Shown here: positions 17,304 through 25,745 of the stretch, one piece after another | Layout: each line of letters starts with the position of its first letter | Numbering within the stretch: position 1 is the stretch's first letter | NCBI RefSeq assembly: GCF_030287445.1 | Contig: NZ_JASVWB010000002.1 | Coordinates: 3,596,001 to 3,660,000, forward strand | DNA length: 64,000 nucleotides | Direction: 5' to 3' | Source of the DNA: Streptomyces sp. ALI-76-A | GTDB taxonomy: Bacteria > Actinomycetota > Actinomycetes > Streptomycetales > Streptomycetaceae | Notes under the pieces: generated by a model | Told to the model about the DNA's origin: nothing | The model's database searches: none | What the model saw: the letters and a program-made list of their open reading frames with translations, nothing else | Position numbers and translations under genes: made by a program

Positions 17304-17993
17304 CTAGTCGTCCATGTCGTCGAGAGCGTCAGCGACCGTCGTCCGGGACTCTTCCGGAAGGGTTCGCAGAAGGCCCCAGAGCTTGTCCAGCGGACTCAGA
17401 GTGCGCTGATCCGCAGCCATCCAGCCGGCCAGAGTCAGGCGCTCGACGGGAGACAGAGCCTCCACCATCTCCAGCACGGCCCCCAGGTCGACCTCACGGC
17501 CGGAGTTCCCCAGCCCACACCGCTTGCACTCCGAGACGAGCTGGTGCTCGACCTCACCATCGGAGAGGAGTACCTTGCGGCGTGCCACGTTCAGCTGTGC
17601 CTGCTCGACGCCGTCTCCGTACTCTTCACCGACCCCGATCCCGCACGTGCGGCACAGATAATTGTCCGCCTGGAGGATCTTCGTACGCTGCGCCGGAGTG
17701 AGGCTGTTCTCGTGCTTCGGAGCCTTCGCCTGACCGGGGATCCACACGTCGGCTCCCCGCTTCACGAGCCGCTGCTCCTGCTGCTTCAGCTCGGCGTCTT
17801 CGCGACTCGTATCAATGCGCCAGCCGTACTTGCGCAGGTCACGGAGACGCCTGTCGATCTGAGCTACTTCGGGGAACGCCTCACGCAGTGCGGCCTTCGT
17901 GAAGATGTTCCCTTCTCCTACGACGGTCACCAGCCACAACGCGGCCCGAGCCATGCTTCCCAGCTTCTTGTCCTGCCAAGACGGCAGCGTCAT
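17304..17993 (-). CDS. Winged-helix protein with degenerate HNH/zinc-ribbon domain
   Basis: A 229-residue protein. The N-terminal 65 residues look like a winged helix (MARAALWLVTVVGEGNIF, then IDRRLRDLRKYGWRID). A two-CxxC zinc ribbon follows: YLCRTCG (C114, C117) and SECKRCG (C156, C159), the spacing of HNH endonucleases. However, the place where the catalytic D-H of an HNH should stand reads LNVARRKV. It may therefore be a divergent nuclease or a DNA-binding zinc ribbon. The ATG at 17993 follows GGAGGAG and begins the leftward operon; the longer open frame to 18377 lacks coding character. Confidence 0.65.
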   Translation of the reverse strand: MTLPSWQDKKLGSMARAALWLVTVVGEGNIFTKAALREAFPEVAQIDRRLRDLRKYGWRIDTSREDAELKQQEQRLVKRGADVWIPGQAKAPKHENSLTPAQRTKILQADNYLCRTCGIGVGEEYGDGVEQAQLNVARRKVLLSDGEVEHQLVSECKRCGLGNSGREVDLGAVLEMVEALSPVERLTLAGWMAADQRTLSPLDKLWGLLRTLPEESRTTVADALDDMDD

Positions 17994-18243
17994 CCATCTC
18001 CTCCGGTCACAAGTCGTGCGGCAATCAGGCCGCATCAGACCGCACCAAGCGCGTGATTCGCCTCGTGCGTGGTCTTGCGCCCCCCGTTTCCCGGGCGGTT
18101 CCTCTAGTCGACACCAGGCACCGAATAGAAGTCCAGCGTCTGAACACTTGCTCCAGAACTCGCAAGAACACCAACTGCGGCCAGCTGATGCACAATTGCC
18201 GAACCCGATGAAGACAGTCCTCAACTGCCGGAGGTATGACGGC

Positions 18244-19146
18244 ATGTCCATGACGCGTACGGATGGTTCCACGGCGCCAAGGTGGATCGACAAGGAATTC
18301 CGCAGCAGCGTTCCGCCTGGCAGGCAAGCTCTCGCCAGGGCCCTGCAAGAAGTGTGCCGCCATCTGACTCCGGCCAAGTCCGCCAGAAACCGAATAACTC
18401 AGGCCAAAGCCGCCGAACACCTCAGATGCAGCGAAAGCGCCTTATCCAGAGCTCTGAGCGGGCAGTCACTCCCCGGCCTTGACCTGGTCGAGAGCTTCTT
18501 CAAGCAGGCGTGCGCTGACGCTGGCAGCGAAGACGCCGTCGGCGTCAGCCTTGAGCAACTCAGGGGACTCCACGGCGAAGCACAAACTGAGAAGTGTCAG
18601 GACTGCGTTGCCCTGGAGGAAGAGATCGACGATCTCGCCCGGCGGCTACAGGAACGGGAGGGCGAGTGCTCGGCCCTCAGGCAAGCGGTCGCAGAAATGG
18701 ACGTCCTCAGGCGCGAAGTGGCCGAACAGAAGGCTGTCGTAGCAAACCTGAAGGCGACCAGAGCCGGCTTGCAAGCGCGTTTGGCAACCCAGGCGTCGTC
18801 AGCTCCGCTGCCGGTCCCCCGCCGGAAGGGGGACCGGCAGCGGAGGCGGAACGACATGGCCGCCGCACGGCAAATCGCACATCAGGCCGGAGAGCTGGAA
18901 AGGGAGCGGGGTCCTGAAACCGCACTGACCCTTCTGCGTCAGACCACTGAGGCTCTCAGCCCTCCTGAGATGGCGACACTCCTCATACTGCTTCGTCAGC
19001 AACAGAACGACCGGCTCGCCGACAACGTGATCCACATCTACGGCCGGGACCAGAGTTACCAAGACGTTCTGCACGCGACCCTGGCGCTCCACGAGCATGG
19101 CGCCATGAAGGACGCCGGCGCCATGCTGCGTGCGGCAGCGACCTGA
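18244..19146 (+). CDS. HTH/coiled-coil regulator divergent from the defence operon
   Basis: A 300-residue protein. Residues 50-75 (ITQAKAAEHLRCSESALSRA) form a helix-turn-helix of XRE type. Residues about 118-185 are a long heptad-rich coiled coil (LEEEIDDLARRLQEREGE and onward). A basic linker and a helical C-terminal domain (TALTLLRQTTEALSPPEM) follow. Similar proteins occur widely in Streptomyces without a known role. The ATG at 18244 has GGAGG nine bases upstream. It shares a 250-bp divergent promoter region with the zinc-ribbon gene, so control of the island is likely but inferred. Confidence 0.65.
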   Translation: MSMTRTDGSTAPRWIDKEFRSSVPPGRQALARALQEVCRHLTPAKSARNRITQAKAAEHLRCSESALSRALSGQSLPGLDLVESFFKQACADAGSEDAVGVSLEQLRGLHGEAQTEKCQDCVALEEEIDDLARRLQEREGECSALRQAVAEMDVLRREVAEQKAVVANLKATRAGLQARLATQASSAPLPVPRRKGDRQRRRNDMAAARQIAHQAGELERERGPETALTLLRQTTEALSPPEMATLLILLRQQQNDRLADNVIHIYGRDQSYQDVLHATLALHEHGAMKDAGAMLRAAAT

Positions 19147-19212
19147 CCGCCGGCGCCACGCGCACCCCTTCTCAGCGAGCGGCAGAAGGTCTGCGCGGCG
19201 AGTCACTGACTC

Positions 19213-19833
19213 CTAGGCGGCGCCCGCCTCCGCCTCGTAGTACATCTGAGCGCGGTCCAGGAAGTCATCAGGGTCATGGCCGCGGGCGGCGGTCCAGTGG
19301 AGGAGATCCGCGATCAACTCGATCGCGGACTCCTCAAGACCCCTCATTCGGAGGGCTGGCCCGCCGCGAGTCCCCTCATAGCTCTCCAGGGCTTCCGCCG
19401 CACGTTCCACGCGTCGGCACCCACGCTGGGCGCTGAGCGCGACCTCGCACCAGACGGCCTTGCCGGCCGCTGTCAGCACTGTGCCCCAGTCCATGGCCAG
19501 CGAGGTGAGCAGGTGCAGGCCGCGCCCGCACTCCTGCTCACAGTCCACCGCCCTGAGCGACGGACGCACCGGACTCTTGTCATGGACTTCCAGCCGCAGC
19601 CGCTCACCCCTCCATTCGAGGATCAAGGTCGCGGAGGTGCCCTCCCCGACATGCTTGACCACGTTGGTGGCCAGCTCCGTGACGAGCAGCTCCGCCTCGT
19701 CAACAGCGACAGGGGTGCCCCAGCGGCTCAACTGCCTGACTGTGGCTCTGCGCAAGAGATGCACTTCCGCCGGCGCCGCCTCAAAAGGCAGGACGCAGCG
19801 GAGTCTCGGTTCAGTGCCTTCGTAGCCGGGCAT
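19213..19833 (-). CDS. ATP-binding anti-sigma-factor-like regulatory protein (HATPase_c_2)
   Basis: A 206-residue protein with an RsbW-like GHKL fold: N-box LLVTELATNVVKH (about residues 52-64), then a G-box-like CGRGLHLLTSLAMDWG. Streptomyces have many such small ATPases, often paired with XRE/DUF397 genes as here. They probably bind a sigma factor or anti-anti-sigma partner; the partner cannot be told. The ATG at 19833 is preceded by GGGAGGGAGGAG. The C-terminal 60 residues (ELIADLLHWTAARGHDPDDF) are specific to this group. It is divergent from the XRE gene. Confidence 0.8.
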   Translation of the reverse strand: MPGYEGTEPRLRCVLPFEAAPAEVHLLRRATVRQLSRWGTPVAVDEAELLVTELATNVVKHVGEGTSATLILEWRGERLRLEVHDKSPVRPSLRAVDCEQECGRGLHLLTSLAMDWGTVLTAAGKAVWCEVALSAQRGCRRVERAAEALESYEGTRGGPALRMRGLEESAIELIADLLHWTAARGHDPDDFLDRAQMYYEAEAGAA

Positions 19834-19924
19834 GGCCGACTCCTCCCTCCCGGGCCACGCACATGCTGCGCCCGCCGTATCCACACGGCTGCACTGCGTA
19901 GCGATCTGAGAGGGAGCATGGCAC

Positions 19925-19936
19925 AGAGAATTCTCT
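19925..19936. promoter_or_regulatory. Perfect 12-bp palindrome in a divergent promoter region
   Basis: AGAGAATTCTCT lies in the 219-bp region between the anti-sigma-like gene and the XRE regulator. It is a candidate operator for the XRE protein; nothing but position and symmetry supports this. Confidence 0.4.
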
Positions 19937-20052
19937 TTATGTAACTTCTCACAAGAATCCATCGGGTGAATTTGATAGTGAAGCCACCTCTCCGCTGCCT
20001 AGCCTGATGGGCACCTCCGGGCCCGCAGCCCGGCCCATGGCGAAGGAGCCGA

Positions 20053-20898
20053 ATGTCCGAACGGACCACAACCCGCCGTCGGCAACTAGGCGCGATGATG
20101 CGTAAGTTGCGCGCTCGCAAGGGAATGACTCTTGAGGAGGCCGGTCGGCTCGTCGGCGTCTCCAAGGCCACGGTCAGCCGGTACGAAACCCAAGCCGGTC
20201 CAGTGAAGTGGCTTGTCATTGACGCGTTGTGCCGGGAGTACGGGGCAACGGATGCCGAGCGCGGAGCCGTTGTCGGACTGGCGAGGGATGCCAAGCAACA
20301 AGGCTGGTGGAGCTCCTTCGCTGACTCCATCCCGGAGAGCATGAACCTGCTGCTCACGCTTGAGGACGAGGCCGTACGCGAGAGCCACTTCTCGTGCGTC
20401 TATGTTCCCGGCCTCCTGCAGACGCGCGCCTACAGCACAGCTCTGCAGAAGGCCAATGAAGTACCACTGGAGCTTGAGGAGGTCGAGCGGCTGGTCGACA
20501 TCCGCATGAAGCGTCAGGACATCCTCACTCGCCCGAAGCCACTGCGTCTGTGGGCAATCCTCGACGAATCCGTGATCCGCCGCGTCGTCGGGTCACCTCA
20601 GATCATGAAGGAGCAGCTCGACCGCCTGCTCGAAGCTAACGAGTCACCCCACATCACGCTTCAAGTGCTGCCCTTCTCCAAGGGAGCCCACGCAGCCGCG
20701 CTCGGCAGCTTCGTCATCATCGGCGGCACCGAACAGGCCCTCGACGTGGTGTACGTCGACTTCCACACAGGCTCCCTCTTCCTGGAGAAGGTCGAGGAAC
20801 TGGACCGATACAGACTTGCGTTCGAGTATCTCCAGGCACAAGCGTTGGACATGGAGGCTTCCTCCGCCATGATCCAACGCGCCCGCAAGGAGCTGTGA
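20053..20898 (+). CDS. XRE-family HTH regulator with DUF5753 domain
   Basis: A 281-residue protein. The N-terminal HTH spans residues about 10-70 (LGAMMRKLRARKGMTLEEAG and VSKATVSRYE). The DUF5753 domain covers about 95-275, with VYVPGLLQTRAYS, VLPFSKGAHAAALGSF and the final FEYLQAQALDMEAS typical of it. These regulators work with a downstream DUF397 protein; the S. coelicolor pair Scr1/Scr2 is an example. The ATG at 20053 follows GAAGGAG. The DUF397 ATG directly abuts its TGA. Confidence 0.92.
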   Translation: MSERTTTRRRQLGAMMRKLRARKGMTLEEAGRLVGVSKATVSRYETQAGPVKWLVIDALCREYGATDAERGAVVGLARDAKQQGWWSSFADSIPESMNLLLTLEDEAVRESHFSCVYVPGLLQTRAYSTALQKANEVPLELEEVERLVDIRMKRQDILTRPKPLRLWAILDESVIRRVVGSPQIMKEQLDRLLEANESPHITLQVLPFSKGAHAAALGSFVIIGGTEQALDVVYVDFHTGSLFLEKVEELDRYRLAFEYLQAQALDMEASSAMIQRARKEL

Positions 20899-21141
20899 AT
20901 GTCCGACCGCTCGCAGACCAGTGCCGAACCAGCCTGGTTCAAGTCGTCGTACAGCGGCGGCAACGCCACCGAATGCGTAGAAGCCGCATTCGTCTCGTCA
21001 TGTGTCCTCATACGGGACTCCAAGAGGCCAGCGGACTCACACATGCGTGTCCCAGCCCATGCCTGGGCGACGTTCGTGGCCCACACCGGGCGTAATACGA
21101 CTCTGCTCGATGAGCCAGGAATGGCGCGACACCCTTCGTAG
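20899..21141 (+). CDS. DUF397 protein
   Basis: An 80-residue protein with the DUF397 signature: WFKSSYSGGNATECVEAA, then VLIRDSKRP, and PAHAWATFVAHT. The family partners XRE/DUF5753 regulators and resembles toxin-antitoxin-like or signalling modules, with unclear biochemistry. Its ATG immediately follows the TGA of the regulator gene, so translation is coupled. The tail after about residue 65 is longer than usual. Confidence 0.9.
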   Translation: MSDRSQTSAEPAWFKSSYSGGNATECVEAAFVSSCVLIRDSKRPADSHMRVPAHAWATFVAHTGRNTTLLDEPGMARHPS

Positions 21142-21357
21142 CTAACCCCATCACCCACTCACGTCTGACGTACCCAGCTGACAGAGTCAAGCCCCTGGCG
21201 AGCGTCCAGTTGCGCTGAAGAGTTGTCCCGGCCGAATGCCGGATTCTCTTGGTGCGGTCGTGGGCGGCGAGGAGGGTGAGGGCAGTGGCGGGGATCTCCG
21301 GAGCTTCGGCGACCTTCAGTTGGAGCCAGTTGGTGGCTTATGTCAGGGCGTTGGGGT

Positions 21358-21378
21358 CCTAGCCTCGATCTTTCGTGA
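21358..21378. repeat. IS1380 left terminal inverted repeat
   Basis: CCTAGCCTCGATCTTTCGTG and the following A pair with the complement of 23007-23027 at most positions. Confidence 0.8.
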
Positions 21379-21524
21379 CGGTCCGCCGACGGAGTCGGTG
21401 GGCCGTTTCGCTTTCGGTGGCTGATGCCGGGCAGGCTGTGGGCCCGAGTGTCGCGTCGGGTGGGCGCCGGGTTCCACTGCTCCGGGTGGGGTGGTGCTAC
21501 TCGCAGGGGTAGGGAAGCTGCTGG

Positions 21525-22951
21525 TCAGCCCGGGTTCGGCAGGAGTGCGAGCCGTGCGAGGGCGTCTGTGATCTCCCGGGTCCAGGGCCAGTGGCGGGCG
21601 AGGCGGAGGATGCGGCGCCGGCCGGTGGTGACGAGCTGGGCGGCTGCGGAGAACAGGCGGAAGCGGAGGCGGCGGGGTTCCCAGAGCCGGGTCTGGCCGG
21701 TCAGGGCGAGCATGGGCATCCAGGCCAGCAGGTCGAGAGCGATCTGGACGATCTCCAGCCAGACCTTGTTCTGTGCGGTGTCGTGCAGGGGCAGGTTCCG
21801 CAGGCCCGTCGCGCGGCAGCTCGGATGCGGTCCTCGGCCCGGGCCCGCAGCCGGTGACGGAGCTCGAGTTCGGCGATGGGACGGCCGGCGGTGTTGGTGG
21901 CAAAGCAGGTGATCCGCATGCCGTCCGCATCCGTGATTCTCAACTGGGCCCCGGGATGCGGCCGTTCCTTGCGGACGATCAGCCGCATGCCCTTCGGCCA
22001 GCCCTCAAGCAGGTCGCCGGTGAGTTCAGCGACCCAGGCCCCGTCGCGGACCTCGCCGCCGGTCTCGACGGCCGGCGTCCATGCCGATGCCGGGATCTTC
22101 AGAACGTGCTGGTGAATGGCCTCGGTGATCACCATGCCGACCGAGTAGGACAGCCAACGCCCGCGCTGGGCGAGCCAGGCGACGAACTCGTGGGTGCCGC
22201 CCGCGGAATCGCAGCGGATCAAGGTCTGTCGCCCGCGCCGGTACTTCGTGGGCAGCTGGGCGAGGGAGAGGCGGGCGGCCTCGATGTGGTCGGCGGCCGT
22301 GTTCGAGCCCGCGTTGCCCGCTCTCAGAAGGCAGGCGACAGGTTCACCGGTGCCACCGGGGCCGTGGTCGACGAAGCCCATCAGCGGGTGGTGACCGTAG
22401 GTCTTCTTCCAGGTCGGGGCGGCGTCCTGCTTGTCCGAGTGGGCGATGACCAGCACTCCGTCCAGATCCACGGTGACTTGCCCACCGGCGTCCGGAGCCC
22501 GGTCGCGGGCCAACGTCCAGACCCGGACGCGGACTTCGGACCGGGCCGCGCGGATGGCGGTCAGTGCCTTCTCGCTCGAGGCGGCAAGGGTGTCGATCAG
22601 GCGGGAGACCGTCGGGTCGGAGGCGACCGGCCCGAACACGGCCGGCTCGGCCCGCAGCGTTGCGATGTCGGCGAGACAGTCCCCGCCGAGTGCGACCGCC
22701 AGCGCGACGTCCAGGAGGATCTTGGCCGGGTCGTGGACGGCCCGCGGCTTCCGCCACGGAGCAAGCGCTGAGGACAACACCCGGTCGAGACCGGCTTTGC
22801 GGACCGTTTCGACCAGCAGGACGGACCCGGCCTGGGAGAAGACCTGACGGCCGTCACCCTGAACACGCACAAGGGGATAGGAACCTATAGGCTGCTTCAC
22901 CTGGAAAGTGCCTCTGGTTTCAGCGGGAACAAGGACCTCGACAATCCTCAT
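21525..22951 (-). pseudogene. IS1380 transposase, frameshifted
   Basis: The N-terminal 380 residues are a normal IS1380 transposase: SQAGSVLLVETVRKAGLD, the DDE core around QVTVDLDGVLVIAH, and LIRCDSAGGTHEF. Near 21814 (reverse strand GCTGCCGCGCGACGG) the frame slips. The expected ATGLRNLPLHD and the C-terminal MPMLALTGQTRLWEPRR continue in another frame to a TGA at 21525. Adding one base, as in GCCCGC instead of GCCGC, would restore the family sequence. The copy is therefore probably inactive, unless the slip is a sequencing error or programmed. The start may be a downstream GTG at about 22900. Confidence 0.85.
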
Positions 22952-23006
22952 TCTTGCTGGTCAGGGGCACTTTTTGCTGAGCTGACCACCTGCCGGACAG
23001 CCTGCT

Positions 23007-23027
23007 TCATGAAAGCGTGAGGCTAGG
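23007..23027. repeat. IS1380 right terminal inverted repeat
   Basis: TCATGAAAGCGTGAGGCTAG and the following G are the inverted partner of the left end. They lie about 55 bp upstream of the transposase start. Confidence 0.8.
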
Positions 23028-23194
23028 GGTGAGACAGGGCGCCGGACCTCCGCCCTAGGTCGGGCTTCGGAGGGGGGCTGGTCCCGCGGCCCCATTCACT
23101 CGCGGGCGGGCGTCTCTCCCCGGTGGCTTCCCGTCCCACCTGACGGCTTCTCCTCAGGCTCCGCCTTTCCCTCGGACTCCGCTGGCCCGGGCCC

Positions 23195-24865
23195 TCAGCC
23201 CTTCTTGCTCCAGGGGTCCGCCCTGCGGGCGAGCGTGCGTGCCCGGTGGCGTACGTCTGTCGGGAGGTGGTGGAGGACTGTGCGGGCCGCGCGGCGGACT
23301 CGGGGGACGCCTGTCGTGCGGAGGAGGAGGTGGCGGGGGACGGTGGCGTCGCCCGGCCGGCCCACGGACATGCTGAGCTGGGCGTGCTGGCCGAACCAGG
23401 CCGGGATGACCAGCCGGGGTGGGGTGCCGACCCGCACCGCGCCGAGGATCGAGCGGTCCTCGGGGCGGCTGACGCGGGCCCTGCGGCCGACGCCGAGGAG
23501 CTGGGCGCTGGCCCACACCACGTGCGTACCGGGTTCCATCGCGCCGCCGCCGACCAGGGTGAGCGGGTCGATGACCGTCTCGCCGGTGAGGACGACCCGG
23601 TGGCGGCCGGCGCCGAGCGGTTCGGTACGCGGGGTCAGGTCGGCGTCCGGGAACCACCACAGGTCACGGGCGGAGTCGTGGACGAGGAGTTCGCCGTAGG
23701 CGTGTCCCAGGGGGTGCGGGGCCTCCCAGTTCTCGGCGCCCTTGATGCCCGCCAGCAGCTCGGGGTCCAGGAGCATACGGCCGTACCGTTCGACGAGCGT
23801 GAAGGGTTCGCCGTCGGCCCGGCGCATGCCGATCGTGGTGGTGACGTGGAGTCTGCCGGCGCGCCAGCGGACGTCGTCGACGGTGAGGTCGGGCTTGATG
23901 CCCCGGGTGCGGCGGGCGAGTTCGACGAGGGAGTCCAGGTGGCCCTCCTCCAGGAGGTGCGCCCTGAGCCTGGTGAGTGCCGGGAGGCCGTCGCGCACGC
24001 CCGGCGGGTACGCGTCGAGGGCCATGCTCCGTACGACGTCGAAGTAGCGTTCGAGGGCCTTGCCGGTGCGCTGGAGGGCGCGGGGTTCGCCGACCGGACG
24101 GAGGAGTTCGACGCGGTAGGAGCGGCGCAGTAAATGGTCCTGGAGGGGACCCGGTTCGGTCTCCTCCTTGATGGCGTCGACGACCGTGCGCAGGTGGCCG
24201 TAGTAGTCCTCCGGGGCGGTCGCCCGGCTGCTGGTGTTGCCGCCGTCCTCGCGACGCTTCCAGATGTAGCAGGGGCGGTCGGCGAAGATGGAGACCGTCT
24301 TGGCGCGCAGATAGGCGCGGACCATGAACAGCTGGTCCTCCAGACGCACCGGCCCCTCGGGGAATGTCAGGTCCTCGTCGAGGAGGAACTCGCGCCGGAA
24401 CATCTTGTGCGGCGTGAGGCTTTCGATGAGGGGCGCGTTCTCCACCGTGCAGCGCTCGACGGTGCGTTTGAAGACGTTGCTGGGTCCCGCCATGGTGCCG
24501 ACGACCTTGCCCAGCACGATGTCGGAGCCGTTGCGGGTGGCCAGGCGGTACAGGTGTTCGAGGGCGTCGAGGGCGAGTTCGTCGTCCTGGTCGACGAACT
24601 GGACGTACTCGCCGCGGGCCATCCGGATGCCGACGTTGCGAGGCTTTCCGGGCCAGCCGGAGTTCTCCTGGTGGATCACGCGTACGTGCGGGTGACGGGC
24701 CGCCAGCTGGTCGAGGCGCTGGGCGGAGTCGTCGGTGGAGCCGTCATCGACGTAGATGACCTCGTAGGCGTCCTTGCCCAGGCTCTGGTCGAGGAGCGAG
24801 GGCGAGCACAGATCGATATACCGGCCCGCGTTGTACACGGGCACCACGATGCTTACTTTGAGCAT
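23195..24865 (-). CDS. Family 2 glycosyltransferase with TarS-like C-terminal extension
   Basis: A 556-residue protein with a GT-A domain in the first 230 residues: SIVVPVYNAGRYI, EVIYVDDGSTDDS (35-47), and the metal-binding FVDQDDE (90-96). The C-terminal 300 residues are beta-rich (for example WRAGRLHVTTTIGM and RHRVVLTGETVIDP), the layout of wall-teichoic-acid glycosyltransferases of the TarP/TarS group. It would add sugars to a cell-wall polymer at the inner membrane face. The ATG follows GGGGGAAAG. It stands alone, next to the IS element, and is probably the first core gene right of the island. Confidence 0.85.
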   Translation of the reverse strand: MLKVSIVVPVYNAGRYIDLCSPSLLDQSLGKDAYEVIYVDDGSTDDSAQRLDQLAARHPHVRVIHQENSGWPGKPRNVGIRMARGEYVQFVDQDDELALDALEHLYRLATRNGSDIVLGKVVGTMAGPSNVFKRTVERCTVENAPLIESLTPHKMFRREFLLDEDLTFPEGPVRLEDQLFMVRAYLRAKTVSIFADRPCYIWKRREDGGNTSSRATAPEDYYGHLRTVVDAIKEETEPGPLQDHLLRRSYRVELLRPVGEPRALQRTGKALERYFDVVRSMALDAYPPGVRDGLPALTRLRAHLLEEGHLDSLVELARRTRGIKPDLTVDDVRWRAGRLHVTTTIGMRRADGEPFTLVERYGRMLLDPELLAGIKGAENWEAPHPLGHAYGELLVHDSARDLWWFPDADLTPRTEPLGAGRHRVVLTGETVIDPLTLVGGGAMEPGTHVVWASAQLLGVGRRARVSRPEDRSILGAVRVGTPPRLVIPAWFGQHAQLSMSVGRPGDATVPRHLLLRTTGVPRVRRAARTVLHHLPTDVRHRARTLARRADPWSKKG

Positions 24866-25157
24866 GAACTTTCCCCCAAAAAAAGTCAGCTGTTGTTCTA
24901 CGGACGTTCACACTCGGCCAAAGGTTGTACTTGAGAGAAGGTTCAGGAAAGCGCGTGCAGGAATGGCGCGATCGCTTCGGCACGGTCGGCTGGAGCGGTC
25001 ACGGTCGGGCTGTGACAGTGCTGTTGCCGGAATTGTGGGGTCCGCCATAGCTCGCTCCGCCGTCTGCTGCTGGACTCTGCGGATTCGATGATCCCTGACG
25101 GGCGCGCCGGTCCCGGTGATCGGCGCAGGCATTCCTACGGATCGGTGCGGGGGCGCG

Positions 25158-25742
25158 ATGTGGTTGCTGATGCTGTTGTTCGCCGTGGTCGCTGCGGTGA
25201 CCGCCTTCGCGCTGTGCGGGTACGGCTGCGGTGCCCTGGCCGAGCGCGGCGTACGGCGTTCCGGCGCGCCCGTGCTGTTCCGCGGGCTCGCCGCCCTGTG
25301 TGGTTCCGTCGCGGCCGCCGCGTACGCGTGGGGGCTGCTGATCGTCGCCGGCGCGTTCATGACGGCGGAGGACGGGGGCACGGACTCGGCGCCGGTCCAG
25401 TCCTGCCGTACGCCGGGCTGGCTGGAGAGGGCCGAGCAGGGTGTCGAGATCGTGGACTACACGGTGTCCTTCATCCCCCTCGGGTTCGTCTGCGAGACGA
25501 GTCACAGCGGGAGCCGTGCTGGTGGGGTTCGTGACGGCGGGAGTTACGACAACGGTGACGTCCCCTGGTACGTCAACGCCGCCGCGCTGGGCTTCGCCCT
25601 GGCCGGTGCCGGGTGTGCCGTCTCCGCGGGCTACGCGTCGGAGCGGGCGGCCCGGGCCGCCGGAGCCGACGGGGCCGCCAGGGCCACCGGGGTGGGGTCG
25701 GGAGAGGCCGGTGCCGGGGCCGGGCAGGGCGAAGTCCAGTAG
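25158..25742 (+). CDS. Hypothetical membrane protein
   Basis: A 194-residue protein, not recognised. It has TM helices at about residues 1-22 (MWLLMLLFAVVAAVTAFALC) and 40-65, and a third near 145-165 (WYVNAAALGFALAGAGCAVS). An extracytoplasmic loop contains two Cys (QSCRTPGW and GFVCETSH). The tail is Ala/Gly-rich. The ATG at 25158 places the first helix at the N-terminus; the open frame extends to 25116 with an alternative ATG. It ends 3 bp from the convergent DUF2267 gene. Confidence 0.6.
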   Translation: MWLLMLLFAVVAAVTAFALCGYGCGALAERGVRRSGAPVLFRGLAALCGSVAAAAYAWGLLIVAGAFMTAEDGGTDSAPVQSCRTPGWLERAEQGVEIVDYTVSFIPLGFVCETSHSGSRAGGVRDGGSYDNGDVPWYVNAAALGFALAGAGCAVSAGYASERAARAAGADGAARATGVGSGEAGAGAGQGEVQ

Positions 25743-25745
25743 GGC

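Larger units (their letters stand above)
21358..23027 (-). mobile_element. IS1380-family insertion sequence (1,670 bp)
   Basis: Terminal inverted repeats at 21358-21378 and 23007-23027 match at most positions (CCTAGCCTC then CTTTC-TGA). They bracket an IS1380-type transposase read leftward. The length is typical for the family. A GGT triplet lies at both outer borders and may be part of a short target duplication. The element lies at the right end of the accessory island. To its left, 21142-21357 contains no complete gene; a short minus-strand frame there may be a remnant of another gene. Confidence 0.85.

Noticed and set aside
21142..21357. Small gene left of the IS1380 element
   Set aside because: Short frames exist on both strands, but none has a ribosome binding site or recognisable family. 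A minus-strand stretch may be a gene remnant; I could not identify it.
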